This document shows positions 1 to 6,821 of a stretch of DNA of 7,051 bases, in pieces. The stretch covers positions 1 to 7,051 of the forward strand of contig JAHZIE010000094.1 in NCBI GenBank assembly GCA_019419895.1. The letters are read 5' to 3'. This DNA is from Clostridiales bacterium. Its GTDB lineage: Bacteria; Bacillota; Clostridia; Oscillospirales; Acutalibacteraceae. Under the pieces are notes generated by a model that did not search any database, was not told the origin of the DNA, and saw only the letters and a program-made list of their open reading frames with translations. Each line of letters opens with the position of its first letter. The first letter of the stretch is position 1. A program made the position numbers and the translations under genes.

Positions 1-1342
1 ACAAATCATTAATGTATTATATAATATGGTAGACCGGATGTATATCGGCCATATCAACGAGGTGGGAGCAACCGCCCTGACCGGTGTGGGAGTATGTTTT
101 CCAATTATTATGATTATTTCGGCCTTTGCCTATCTTTTCGGTATGGGCGGCGCCCCGAGGGCGAGTATCGCCATGGGAAAGAAGGATAACGAGGGAGCGG
201 AGAAAATTCTGGGAAACAGCTTTTCCGCCCTGTTGATTACCTCACTTGTGCTGACGGTTTTGGTTTTGGTGTTTAAAAGGCCCTTGCTGTATCTGTTCGG
301 CGCCAGCGAAAACACCATAGGATACGCCGACAGCTACATGAGCATTTACGCCATAGGAACTATTTTTGTACAGATGACCCTGGGAATGAACGCCTTTATT
401 TCCGCCCAGGGGTTTTCAAAAATCAGTATGCTTACGGTGATTATCGGCGCGGTTTCGAATATTATTTTGGATCCCATTTTCATTTTTCTCTTTGATATGG
501 GGGTGCGGGGAGCCGCGGTGGCCACAGTGCTATCCCAGGCAATCAGCGCCGTATGGGCTATTCAATTTCTCTGCGGAAAGAATACGGTGCTCCATCTGAG
601 AAAGAAATATTTTAAAATCAGCGCAAAGGTGTTTTTTCCCTGCATTGCCCTGGGGGTCTCCCCCTTTGTCATGCAGGCTACCGAAAGCCTGTTGGTGCTT
701 TGCTTCAATTCCTCCCTTTTAAAATACGGAGGAGATTTGGCGGTGGGCGCCATGACGGTTCTGTCCAGCGTAATGCAGTTCGCCATGCTGCCCCTGCAGG
801 GTATCACCCAGGGAGGACAGCCCATTATCAGCTACAATTATGGGGCGAATAACGCCGAACGGGTGAAGAAGGGATATAAGCTGGTGCTGGCATGCTGCCT
901 GGTGTATTCTACCCTTCTATGGCTGTTGATAGAATTGTTCCCTGGTATGTTTGTGGCTATCTTTACCAACGACGCCGCCCTGTCGGAGCTTTCCAAATGG
1001 GCTCTCCGGATTTACATGGCCGGAGTTGTCCTTATGGGAGCGCAGATTGGATGCCAGCAGACCTTTGTCGCCCTTGGCAATTCCAAAATTTCGGCCTTTT
1101 TGGCGGTGTTCCGCAAAATTATCATGCTGATCCCCCTGATTTACATCCTTCCGGCTTTGATCAGCGATCAGGTGCTGGCTGTTTTCCTGGCGGAGCCCAT
1201 CGCTGATGTGGTAGCTTCCGTGACAACAACTACGGTCTTCCTCGTTACCTTCAAGGGTTTGATGAGAAAGATGCGGGAGAAAAAAGCGGGTGAAAGTATT
1301 CCCGTGGATGGAGAAGCTGGAACGGAAGAAAGCGGAATCTGA
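1..1342 (+). CDS. MATE family efflux transporter, MepA-like (5' end outside window)
   Basis: Integral membrane antiporter that exports organic cations or drugs in exchange for Na+ or H+. The reading frame is already open at the left edge: codons from position 2 give QIINVLYN directly before the first in-frame ATG at 26, and this runs into MVDRMYIGHI, a typical MATE first-helix sequence. The true start is therefore upstream, and perhaps 10-30 residues are missing. The rest is about 440 residues rich in hydrophobic segments; I count about eleven candidate membrane helices. Family signatures are visible in both halves: GGAPRASIAMG (nt 146-178) after the first helices, and the second-half repeat QGITQGGQPIISYNYGANN (nt 797-853), which is characteristic of the MepA branch. 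The C-terminus is charged and hydrophilic, as expected for a cytoplasmic tail. A terminator follows about 40 bases after the stop, separating this gene from the sugar operon. The substrate cannot be inferred. Confidence 0.93.
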   Translation, partial: QIINVLYNMVDRMYIGHINEVGATALTGVGVCFPIIMIISAFAYLFGMGGAPRASIAMGKKDNEGAEKILGNSFSALLITSLVLTVLVLVFKRPLLYLFGASENTIGYADSYMSIYAIGTIFVQMTLGMNAFISAQGFSKISMLTVIIGAVSNIILDPIFIFLFDMGVRGAAVATVLSQAISAVWAIQFLCGKNTVLHLRKKYFKISAKVFFPCIALGVSPFVMQATESLLVLCFNSSLLKYGGDLAVGAMTVLSSVMQFAMLPLQGITQGGQPIISYNYGANNAERVKKGYKLVLACCLVYSTLLWLLIELFPGMFVAIFTNDAALSELSKWALRIYMAGVVLMGAQIGCQQTFVALGNSKISAFLAVFRKIIMLIPLIYILPALISDQVLAVFLAEPIADVVASVTTTTVFLVTFKGLMRKMREKKAGESIPVDGEAGTEESGI

Positions 1343-1381
1343 GAGATTTACGCGAAAGGCGATAATAAGTATATCTTTTGT

Positions 1382-1419
1382 CCCCGGTTTCCTTATTATG
1401 GGAAACTGGGGCTTTTTTT
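1382..1419 (+). terminator. Rho-independent terminator of the MATE gene
   Basis: An 11-bp hairpin: CCCCGGTTTCC (1382-1392) pairs with GGAAACTGGGG (1401-1411), with a single G-U wobble and an 8-base loop. It is followed after one C by seven consecutive T (1413-1419). It lies about 40 bases after the MATE stop codon, in the correct orientation. Confidence 0.9.
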
Positions 1420-1420
1420 G

Positions 1421-1545
1421 AGGTCAGGCTTTCCAGAACAGAATGACGGACAAGAGGGAAAAAAGGGAAGTGTCTAGATGCCTGTGTCAATCCGGCTCAC
1501 GGTAGGTGTTCCCGTAGTCTGGAGATTCTGGCGGCCGGAGTTTTC
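1421..1545. other. Intergenic block of unclear nature, possibly structured RNA, relic or dispersed repeat
   Basis: Between the MATE terminator and the AT-rich promoter region lies a noticeably GC-richer stretch with no gene that has a start and a ribosome binding site. It contains nested inverted repeats: TCCGGC (1491-1496) with GCCGGA (1534-1539), and inside it ACGG (1499-1502) with CCGT (1512-1515). The outer stem is followed by GTTTT, so a weak terminator-like or attenuator-like fold is possible. On the minus strand the frame ending at about 1489 reads a protein-like string (PPESPDYGNTYREPD, then stop) but has no start. Nothing here identifies a known riboswitch or small RNA. It lies upstream of the promoter at 1587, so it is not part of the leader made from that promoter. 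Confidence 0.25.
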
Positions 1546-1568
1546 CTATAAAATGAATAAAAAGAAAT

Positions 1569-1578
1569 GGAAATTTCC
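1569..1578. promoter_or_regulatory. Perfect palindrome GGAAATTTCC next to the -35 box, candidate operator
   Basis: GGAAATTTCC is a perfect 10-bp palindrome ending 8 bases before the -35 hexamer of the promoter for the beta-helix gene. The position would suit a transcription factor acting on the operon. The symmetry does not extend cleanly beyond 10 bp, and such a short AT-centred palindrome can occur by chance, so this is only a candidate. Confidence 0.22.
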
Positions 1579-1586
1579 TCTTTGGA

Positions 1587-1614
1587 TTGACAAATAGGTG
1601 AAATGTGCTAAACT
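1587..1614 (+). promoter_or_regulatory. Sigma-A-type promoter with extended -10 for the beta-helix operon
   Basis: A perfect -35 hexamer TTGACA (1587-1592) is followed after 16 bases by TAAACT (1609-1614), which matches four of six positions of TATAAT. A TG dinucleotide sits one base upstream of the -10 (TGC before TAAACT), giving the extended -10 arrangement common in Firmicutes. Transcription would start near 1621, leaving a leader of about 70 bases before the ATG at 1690. It is the best promoter-like sequence in this intergenic region and in the right place for the three downstream genes. Confidence 0.72.
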
Positions 1615-1676
1615 GAAACAGGATTGAAAGTATTCCCTCCTTTTTTGTGGTTTAAGATGAAGAAGGAAGGGACGAC

Positions 1677-1682
1677 GGGAGG
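1677..1682 (+). promoter_or_regulatory. Ribosome binding site that fixes the beta-helix gene start at 1690
   Basis: GGGAGG lies seven bases before ATG 1690. The same frame is open further upstream to a TTG at 1624, but that TTG would lie only a few bases after the predicted transcription start, has no Shine-Dalgarno sequence, and would add 22 residues that do not form a signal peptide. The ATG at 1690 is therefore preferred. Confidence 0.8.
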
Positions 1683-1689
1683 AAAAAAT

Positions 1690-3969
1690 ATGCAGTTTGC
1701 CACGCATACCTATTATGTTTCACCCCAGGGGTCTGACAGCAAGGGGGACGGAACCCAGCAGGCGCCCTGGAATACCCTGGCCTATGCCATGCCGCGGCTT
1801 TGTCCCGGCGATGAGCTGGTGCTCAGAGGGGGAACCTATCGCGAAATATTAAGACCGGCGGTTCAGGGAACCAAGGAAGCGCCTATCCGTATTTCCGCCT
1901 ATCCGGGGGAACTGCCCGAGGTAACCGCGCTGGAGCCAATCCGTGGTTGGAAAAGGGTAGAGTGTTTCCCATCCTTTACTTTGGAAAAGGGGGAGGAAAA
2001 TCCTCCGGTGTATGCGGCCGACTGTTCCCTCCCCTTTGGAAGGGAGAACCAGATCTTTGAGGATGGCGGCTCCCTCTGTGAGGCGAGATGGCCCCACAAT
2101 ACCGGGCGTTCCCTTTTGGACCCTGTTTTCGCAAAGGTGGAGGACACCGATGGCTTCAGTGTAGTGGATTCCCACATTCCCGGCACTCGCGAGGATATTG
2201 CGGGATGCTATTTGTGGTGCATCGGCGGCGCGGCCTGGGTGGCGTGGAATAACCCGATTCTTGATTTCAATGAGGACAAAAGGGAAATCCTTGTGGCCCA
2301 CGACGATAAAAATCCCGGCTACGGCCATTTTTACTCTCCCCGAGTGGGGAACGACTATGTCCTCATGGGGAAAAAGGGACTGCTTGGGGCCCCCGGAGAA
2401 TGGTGGTATGAGGAAGGGGAAAAACGCCTTTACGCCTGGACAAAGGAGGGTGATTCTCCGGAGAAACACCGAATGGAATATAAAGCGAGGAAGCTGACCG
2501 CCGACTTTTCAGGCATTTCTCACTATGAGGTGGAGGGGATCACCTTTCTGGGCGGCGGCATCCTGACTGATGAGGCTTCTTCCTATCTGAGGCTGTCCTC
2601 TGTCCGCGTCTTTTATCCCTATCACTGCTTCCTGCAGGAATTTTCCTCTAATCCTGTCTACGGCAGCGTCAATATCCTCGGGGATCATATCGCCTTGGAG
2701 AACAGCGAACTGGCCTATTCCTCAGGAAGCATTGTTTCCGTCCGGGGAAAATTCAACAGGGTATTCAACTGCTATATCCATGACGGGGGTTACGCCGCCG
2801 TATGGACGGGGGCCTTCTCGGTGGCGGGATACCGTAATTTGATCAGCAGCAATACCATCTGTTATTCCGGACGGGATTTAGTTACCATTCACGGCATCCG
2901 GGAGGGAGTGCTGGAATATAACGACCTCCATCATTCAGGCTGTATTACCTCTGATTTGGGGCTGACCTATGGACATAACACCGACGGTAACGGCACTGTC
3001 CTGCGGTATAATTATGTTCATGACAATATGGCGGATGACTGCGCCTTCGGCATATATTTTGATCATCTCAGTCATAATTTTATTGTCCATGACAACTGGA
3101 TTGAAAACCTGCGCAATGATCCGGTCCGCTTCAACAATCCGGGCTATTTCGATCAGGTATTCCATAACAGGGCGGCCAATGCTAAGGAGACAAAGACCTT
3201 TGATCACGCCGACAGGCAGGATATTTTTGGAATGCGCTTTATGGACAATATTGTCAACGACGCTATCCTCTATCCAGAGCATGCCGACGTGCGGGGCAAT
3301 AAAATCATCCCCGATTACCGGCTGGAACATATCCCCTCATGGGGCCGCGGAAAAGAGGCGCTTTCTTATGAGGGGATTGATCTGGAAACAGAGCATCCCG
3401 TATGGGATAAGAAGGAATATCCCTATTCCTCCCATATTTATAACGGCTGTTTTGAGTGCGACGCCCTGTGCGGCTGGAGCGTCGCGGGAGACGGAAAGGC
3501 TTCACTGGCAGAGGGAAATGGCTGGGGACATATTCCTTATCATGCAACGGGAACCTCTTTCCATGAATTAAAACTGGAGGGGAACACCATCGTGTTCCAG
3601 ACTGTGTCGGGACTGCTGCCCGGCGCGGATTATGTGGCGTCCGGCTGGCTGAAATGCAAGGGCTCGGCTGGGTATTTTGGCCTTGTCTTGGGAGAAAATC
3701 AGCCGGTTGACCTTCAAAGGATTCAAAAGGAGGCCCTGGCTGTCACAGGGGATCATAAATCTATGGGGGTTGAGCTTTCTGTGGAAAAGACGGCCTTCTG
3801 CAAGACCCACAAGGAAACCTGGCAGAGGTATATCCTCCGGTTCCGCGCCGGAGAGGATGGACGGGCGGTTTTGCTGTTCGCCAAAGAGGGAGACGCCGGC
3901 GAAGTCAGGTGCGACAACGCTTTTCTTTGCCTGACAGGCCGGCCTGTGCCCAATCATACCGGTGGTTGA
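1690..3969 (+). CDS. Right-handed parallel beta-helix protein with C-terminal carbohydrate-binding-like domain, probable glycan-active enzyme
   Basis: A 759-residue protein, probably a polysaccharide lyase or glycoside hydrolase acting on plant glycan fragments. The N-terminus (residues 8-45) has the start typical of secreted beta-helix carbohydrate enzymes, YYVSPQGSD followed by GDELVLRGGTYRE, but no signal peptide precedes it, so it is probably cytoplasmic. Residues 125-245 carry an inserted region with EARWPHN (131-137) and GEWWY (236-240), recurrent in this type of beta-helix protein. Residues about 290-560 form the helix repeats, with N-rich turns, HDGG (364-367), HNTDGNG (429-435), YNYVHDN (440-446) and GIYFDH (454-459); the conserved Asp and His residues here are candidate active-site residues, by inference only. 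From about residue 582 a separate domain begins with YNGCFE and ends near CDNAFL, resembling jelly-roll carbohydrate-binding modules of the CBM4/9/22 type. The exact CAZy family is not recognisable to me; GH141, GH120 or an unassigned group are possible. First gene of the operon, with promoter and strong ribosome binding site. Confidence 0.85.
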   Translation: MQFATHTYYVSPQGSDSKGDGTQQAPWNTLAYAMPRLCPGDELVLRGGTYREILRPAVQGTKEAPIRISAYPGELPEVTALEPIRGWKRVECFPSFTLEKGEENPPVYAADCSLPFGRENQIFEDGGSLCEARWPHNTGRSLLDPVFAKVEDTDGFSVVDSHIPGTREDIAGCYLWCIGGAAWVAWNNPILDFNEDKREILVAHDDKNPGYGHFYSPRVGNDYVLMGKKGLLGAPGEWWYEEGEKRLYAWTKEGDSPEKHRMEYKARKLTADFSGISHYEVEGITFLGGGILTDEASSYLRLSSVRVFYPYHCFLQEFSSNPVYGSVNILGDHIALENSELAYSSGSIVSVRGKFNRVFNCYIHDGGYAAVWTGAFSVAGYRNLISSNTICYSGRDLVTIHGIREGVLEYNDLHHSGCITSDLGLTYGHNTDGNGTVLRYNYVHDNMADDCAFGIYFDHLSHNFIVHDNWIENLRNDPVRFNNPGYFDQVFHNRAANAKETKTFDHADRQDIFGMRFMDNIVNDAILYPEHADVRGNKIIPDYRLEHIPSWGRGKEALSYEGIDLETEHPVWDKKEYPYSSHIYNGCFECDALCGWSVAGDGKASLAEGNGWGHIPYHATGTSFHELKLEGNTIVFQTVSGLLPGADYVASGWLKCKGSAGYFGLVLGENQPVDLQRIQKEALAVTGDHKSMGVELSVEKTAFCKTHKETWQRYILRFRAGEDGRAVLLFAKEGDAGEVRCDNAFLCLTGRPVPNHTGG

Positions 3970-3982
3970 GGAGGGTTTAACG

Positions 3983-4525
3983 ATGGAAAAAGAACAGAAA
4001 TGGATCGAAAGATGCCTTGCAGAGGGCGCTTATAAAGCATCGGTAATAGAGGTTTCCAGAATTCCATTTGATCCGGGGCTGAGAAAATATTGTGAGGAAA
4101 ATTCCTGCGGCCATTATGATTCCAATTACGCCTGTCCGCCCAGCTGCGGAGAGCCGCAGGAGGTTATCGCCAAGGCCAGATCCTACCAGAAGGCGCTGGT
4201 ATTCCAGACAGTGGGACAGCTGGAGGATTCCCTGGATATTGAGGGGATGATGGAGGCGGGAGAAAAACACAAGGAGCTCTCCTTGGGGGTGCATCAGTGG
4301 ATGAAGGAGGAGAAAAGGGACTTTCTTCTTCTCACGGCGGGAGGCTGTTCTCTGTGCCCGGTCTGCGCAAAAAGGGAGAGAAAGCCCTGCCGCTTCCCAG
4401 AGCTGGCATTCGCTTCCCTGGAGGCTTACTGCGTCAATGTTTCCTCCCTTGCGCCCCTGTGTGGGATGAAGTATATTAACGGACAGAATACCGTGACCTA
4501 TTTTTCGGCTGTTTTTTATAATTAG
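3983..4525 (+). CDS. DUF2284 cysteine-rich, predicted metal-binding protein
   Basis: A 180-residue soluble protein of the DUF2284 family, whose members are annotated as predicted metal-binding and have no established reaction. Two cysteine clusters are visible. The first comprises C37, C42, C51 and C55, within CGHYDSNYACPPSCG (residues 42-56). The second has the spacing CxxCxxC then C (C122, C125, C128, C136), followed by RFPE, and looks like one half of a ferredoxin [4Fe-4S] site. The C-terminus has EAYCVNVSSLAPLCGM, which matches the family pattern of an EAYG-like segment. The start is ATG 3983, with GGAGGG (3970-3975) seven bases before it; a GTG at 3962, overlapping the upstream gene, is open in the same frame but less likely. 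It lies 13 bases after the beta-helix gene, so the two are almost certainly co-transcribed and perhaps translationally linked. Why a putative Fe-S protein sits among glycan enzymes is unknown. Confidence 0.87.
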   Translation: MEKEQKWIERCLAEGAYKASVIEVSRIPFDPGLRKYCEENSCGHYDSNYACPPSCGEPQEVIAKARSYQKALVFQTVGQLEDSLDIEGMMEAGEKHKELSLGVHQWMKEEKRDFLLLTAGGCSLCPVCAKRERKPCRFPELAFASLEAYCVNVSSLAPLCGMKYINGQNTVTYFSAVFYN

Positions 4526-4668
4526 TCAGAGGGTTTTTGGTATGGAAGAAATGCGGGAAAAAGAAGAAAACGGCTGCTGACATGGAAGGAATATCTGTCT
4601 GTGGGCAAGGATGGATCCGCCTTTGAGAGCGGCGGTGGTTCCGTGATAAAGGGAGGAAAATACGGGTT

Positions 4669-6624
4669 ATGTACTATGGAAAATTTAAGGAGCTTCCTTT
4701 GAACAGCTTTACACCGGAGGGATGGCTGAAGGATTATCTGAAAAGACAGAGGGACGGGCTGACGGGACATCTGGAGGTTGCCGGTTATCCCTTTGACACC
4801 GTGGGCTGGGATAAATTCAAGGATGGCATTGATTATGACTGCGGCGTTGCCAGCGAATGGTGGCCTTATGAACAGACAGGCTACTGGGTGGACGGCATGA
4901 CCCGGTGCGGGATGCTGCTCCGGGATGAGTTTTTGATGAATAAGGCGGAAAAAAGCATCCGGAATGTGCTGGACCATCCGGACGCCGATGGGTATTTGGG
5001 CCCGCGGAACCTGAAGAAAAGCGACGGTACGGAAATCAGCCGGTGGGCCCACGCGGTCTTTTTCCGGGCCCTTATGGCATACAGCGCGCTGGATGCCTCT
5101 GTCATTCCAGCTATGGAACGGCATTATCTCTCGGATACCAGCGGCCACTACCATAACCGGGAGGCCTGCAATCTTGAAATGTTGCTTTGGCTTTATCAAA
5201 AGACAGGGAACGGGGCGCTGCTGGAACGGGCGGAGAAGGCGTATGAGCGTTTTAACGAAGAGAGCGCCCAGGAGGATTTCAGCGTTGAAAGCCTGGAATC
5301 AGACAGGGTTTCAACCACTCATGGTGTCAGTTTTCATGAGATGGCTAAATTGGGGGTGTTAATGTATCTTTCCACGGGAAAGGAACGATATCTGAAAGCA
5401 ACAGTGCACGGATATGAGAAGATCCGCCGGGATCAGGAGCTGCCCTCCGGAGTGAGCAGTTCTTCCGAGTTTCTGAGAGGAAAGGATCCCCTGGACAGCT
5501 ATGAAACCTGCGATATCTCGGATATGTCATGGAGCCTTGGCTATCTGCTGATGGCTACCGGGGATATCCAGTATGCGGATATGATAGAAAAAATCATCTT
5601 CAACGCGGCGCCTGGTTCCGTGACAGAGGATTTTAAGGCTCTCCAGTATTTTTCCTGCGGCAATCAGGTTATCTGTGACAGGCGATCCAATCACAATCTG
5701 TTTTACAGGGGTGATAAGTGGATGTCCTATCGCCCCAATCCTGGCACGGAATGTTGTCCGGGCAATGTCAACCGCGCGATGCCCAATTTCGCTTCCCGCC
5801 TTTGGATGGAGAGGGAAAGAGGTGTTTACGCGGCCGCGCTGTACGGTCCTTCCCAGGTCGTTCTTACCGACCGCGGTGGTAGGAAAGCAGTGGTTGAGGA
5901 GGAAACCGCTTATCCCTTTGAGGAAGGGATTGTTTTTACGGTTCACGGGGAAGAAAAGCTGGATATGGACTTGATATTCCGAATCCCTGGATGGTGTGCT
6001 GGTGCGGTCCTGCGGTTTGGAGATGCTTCCATAGCCGGGCGGCCGGGGGAGTGGCTGACGGTGCGCGGGCCCTTTGCCGAAGGCAGCAAGCTGTTTCTTA
6101 CACTGCCCATGTCTCCCGTGACGCGCCGCTGGGGCGTCAATGGTGTCTCGGTGGAAAGGGGGCCCTTGGTTTATGTTCTTCCAGTAGAAGAACGGCGTGA
6201 AATCGATGAGGAGGAAGAGAAAGCCTCAGAAGAATTCCCAGCCTATAACATGTATCCCGCCTCCGGATTCGGCTATGGCCTGACGGAAAAAGCTTTATCA
6301 GAGGGACTGGAATTCCATAGCAGAATTCCCCAAGGCAATGAGTGGACACCGGGGTATTGCCCCGTATGGATGACTGTGCCTGCGGTGAAGCTGCCGGAAT
6401 ACCAGCTGAACCGGCAGTCTGAAATTGAAAGCCAGAGGCCTGATCCTCCCGTCACCCGCGCTGTTTTCCGGCTAGAGGGGGATTATACCTTTACGCCTCC
6501 CCTGATAAGGCCGGAGGAGATCATTACAGCTGATTTCAGCCGGCAGGAGAGAATCCGCCTAATTCCTTATGGCGCTTCCTGTCTGCGCGTTACAGTGTTT
6601 CCCCTGCTGGGAAAGAAAGATTAG
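4669..6624 (+). CDS. GH127-family glycoside hydrolase (beta-L-arabinofuranosidase-like, former DUF1680)
   Basis: A 651-residue (alpha/alpha)6-barrel glycoside hydrolase homologue, close to the length of the characterised bifidobacterial enzyme HypBA1 (about 658). HypBA1 uses a Zn2+-bound cysteine as nucleophile, with ligands of one Glu and three Cys and a separate acid/base Glu. The matching pattern is visible here: SYETCDISD supplies E279 and C281, and GTECCPGN supplies C362 and C363; the spacing between them (81 residues) is close to the 77 of HypBA1. E267 in SSSSEFLRG is the likely acid/base residue, but it is 12 residues before E279 rather than 16, so this loop is shorter. The C-terminal part (from about residue 390) is beta-rich, as in the family. 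There is no signal peptide, so cytoplasmic action is likely, on arabinofuranosides or related pectin sugars. The start is ATG 4669, the only plausible start after an in-frame stop at 4624; GGGAGG (4651-4656) is 12 bases upstream, longer than usual. The 143-base gap before it shows no convincing promoter or terminator. Confidence 0.9.
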   Translation: MYYGKFKELPLNSFTPEGWLKDYLKRQRDGLTGHLEVAGYPFDTVGWDKFKDGIDYDCGVASEWWPYEQTGYWVDGMTRCGMLLRDEFLMNKAEKSIRNVLDHPDADGYLGPRNLKKSDGTEISRWAHAVFFRALMAYSALDASVIPAMERHYLSDTSGHYHNREACNLEMLLWLYQKTGNGALLERAEKAYERFNEESAQEDFSVESLESDRVSTTHGVSFHEMAKLGVLMYLSTGKERYLKATVHGYEKIRRDQELPSGVSSSSEFLRGKDPLDSYETCDISDMSWSLGYLLMATGDIQYADMIEKIIFNAAPGSVTEDFKALQYFSCGNQVICDRRSNHNLFYRGDKWMSYRPNPGTECCPGNVNRAMPNFASRLWMERERGVYAAALYGPSQVVLTDRGGRKAVVEEETAYPFEEGIVFTVHGEEKLDMDLIFRIPGWCAGAVLRFGDASIAGRPGEWLTVRGPFAEGSKLFLTLPMSPVTRRWGVNGVSVERGPLVYVLPVEERREIDEEEEKASEEFPAYNMYPASGFGYGLTEKALSEGLEFHSRIPQGNEWTPGYCPVWMTVPAVKLPEYQLNRQSEIESQRPDPPVTRAVFRLEGDYTFTPPLIRPEEIITADFSRQERIRLIPYGASCLRVTVFPLLGKKD

Positions 6625-6821
6625 AGTTCTATGGATAAGGATGAAAAAGATTATCCGGCTCCGGCAGAAAATTTTTATCAAGCGGCTACACTAAAATAGA
6701 GGACGCTTTTGTAAGCCGATATCTTACAAGAGAAGGAGAAAATGTTTCTCAAGTAAAGCAAAGATTGAAAAAGAGCGGTAGGAGATAAACTGAGACTGAG
6801 TAGGAGCTGATTAGGCGCTAT
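6625..6821. other. Intergenic region with short broken reading frames
   Basis: No complete gene is supported. Three short frames are interleaved: ATG 6631 (22 codons), ATG 6641 (16 codons), and an open stretch without a start, 6645-6788, whose second half reads like a protein C-terminus (KIEDAFVSRYLTREGENVS and onward to LKKSGRR, then stop). A good Shine-Dalgarno (AAGGAG 6733-6738) precedes ATG 6742, but that frame stops after four codons. This could be the frameshifted relic of a small gene, or chance; it is AT-richer than the genes. Confidence 0.3.
6706..6732. repeat. 10-bp inverted repeat with 7-base centre
   Basis: CTTTTGTAAG (6706-6715) pairs with CTTACAAGAG (6723-6732), with one G-U pair and a loop CCGATAT. 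No T tract follows, so it is not a standard terminator. It may be an operator-like dyad, a hairpin in the 3' untranslated region of the GH127 transcript, or part of a relic gene. Confidence 0.4.

Noticed and set aside
1251..1490. Minus-strand open frame spanning the MATE 3' end and its terminator
   Set aside because: It runs through the hairpin terminator and the end of the MATE gene. The peptide looks like noise, although the intergenic half is noted as a possible repeat.
1547..1552. TATAAA as a second -10 box upstream of the beta-helix gene
   Set aside because: No acceptable -35 hexamer at the correct distance; the 1587-1614 promoter is far better.
1624..1689. TTG start giving a 781-residue beta-helix protein
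   Set aside because: No ribosome binding site, almost at the predicted transcription start, and the added 22 residues do not make a signal peptide.
1849..2469. Minus-strand open frame of 206 codons inside the beta-helix gene
   Set aside because: A mirror frame of a long real gene; no recognisable motifs, and it conflicts with well-supported coding on the + strand.
4526..4663. Open frame continuing in phase after the DUF2284 stop codon
   Set aside because: No start codon with a ribosome binding site; the DUF2284 protein is already full length at its TAG, so read-through is not needed.
4522..5199. Long minus-strand open frame of 225 codons
   Set aside because: Antisense to the conserved N-terminal part of the GH127 gene; the peptide shows no domain character and there is no ribosome binding site logic.
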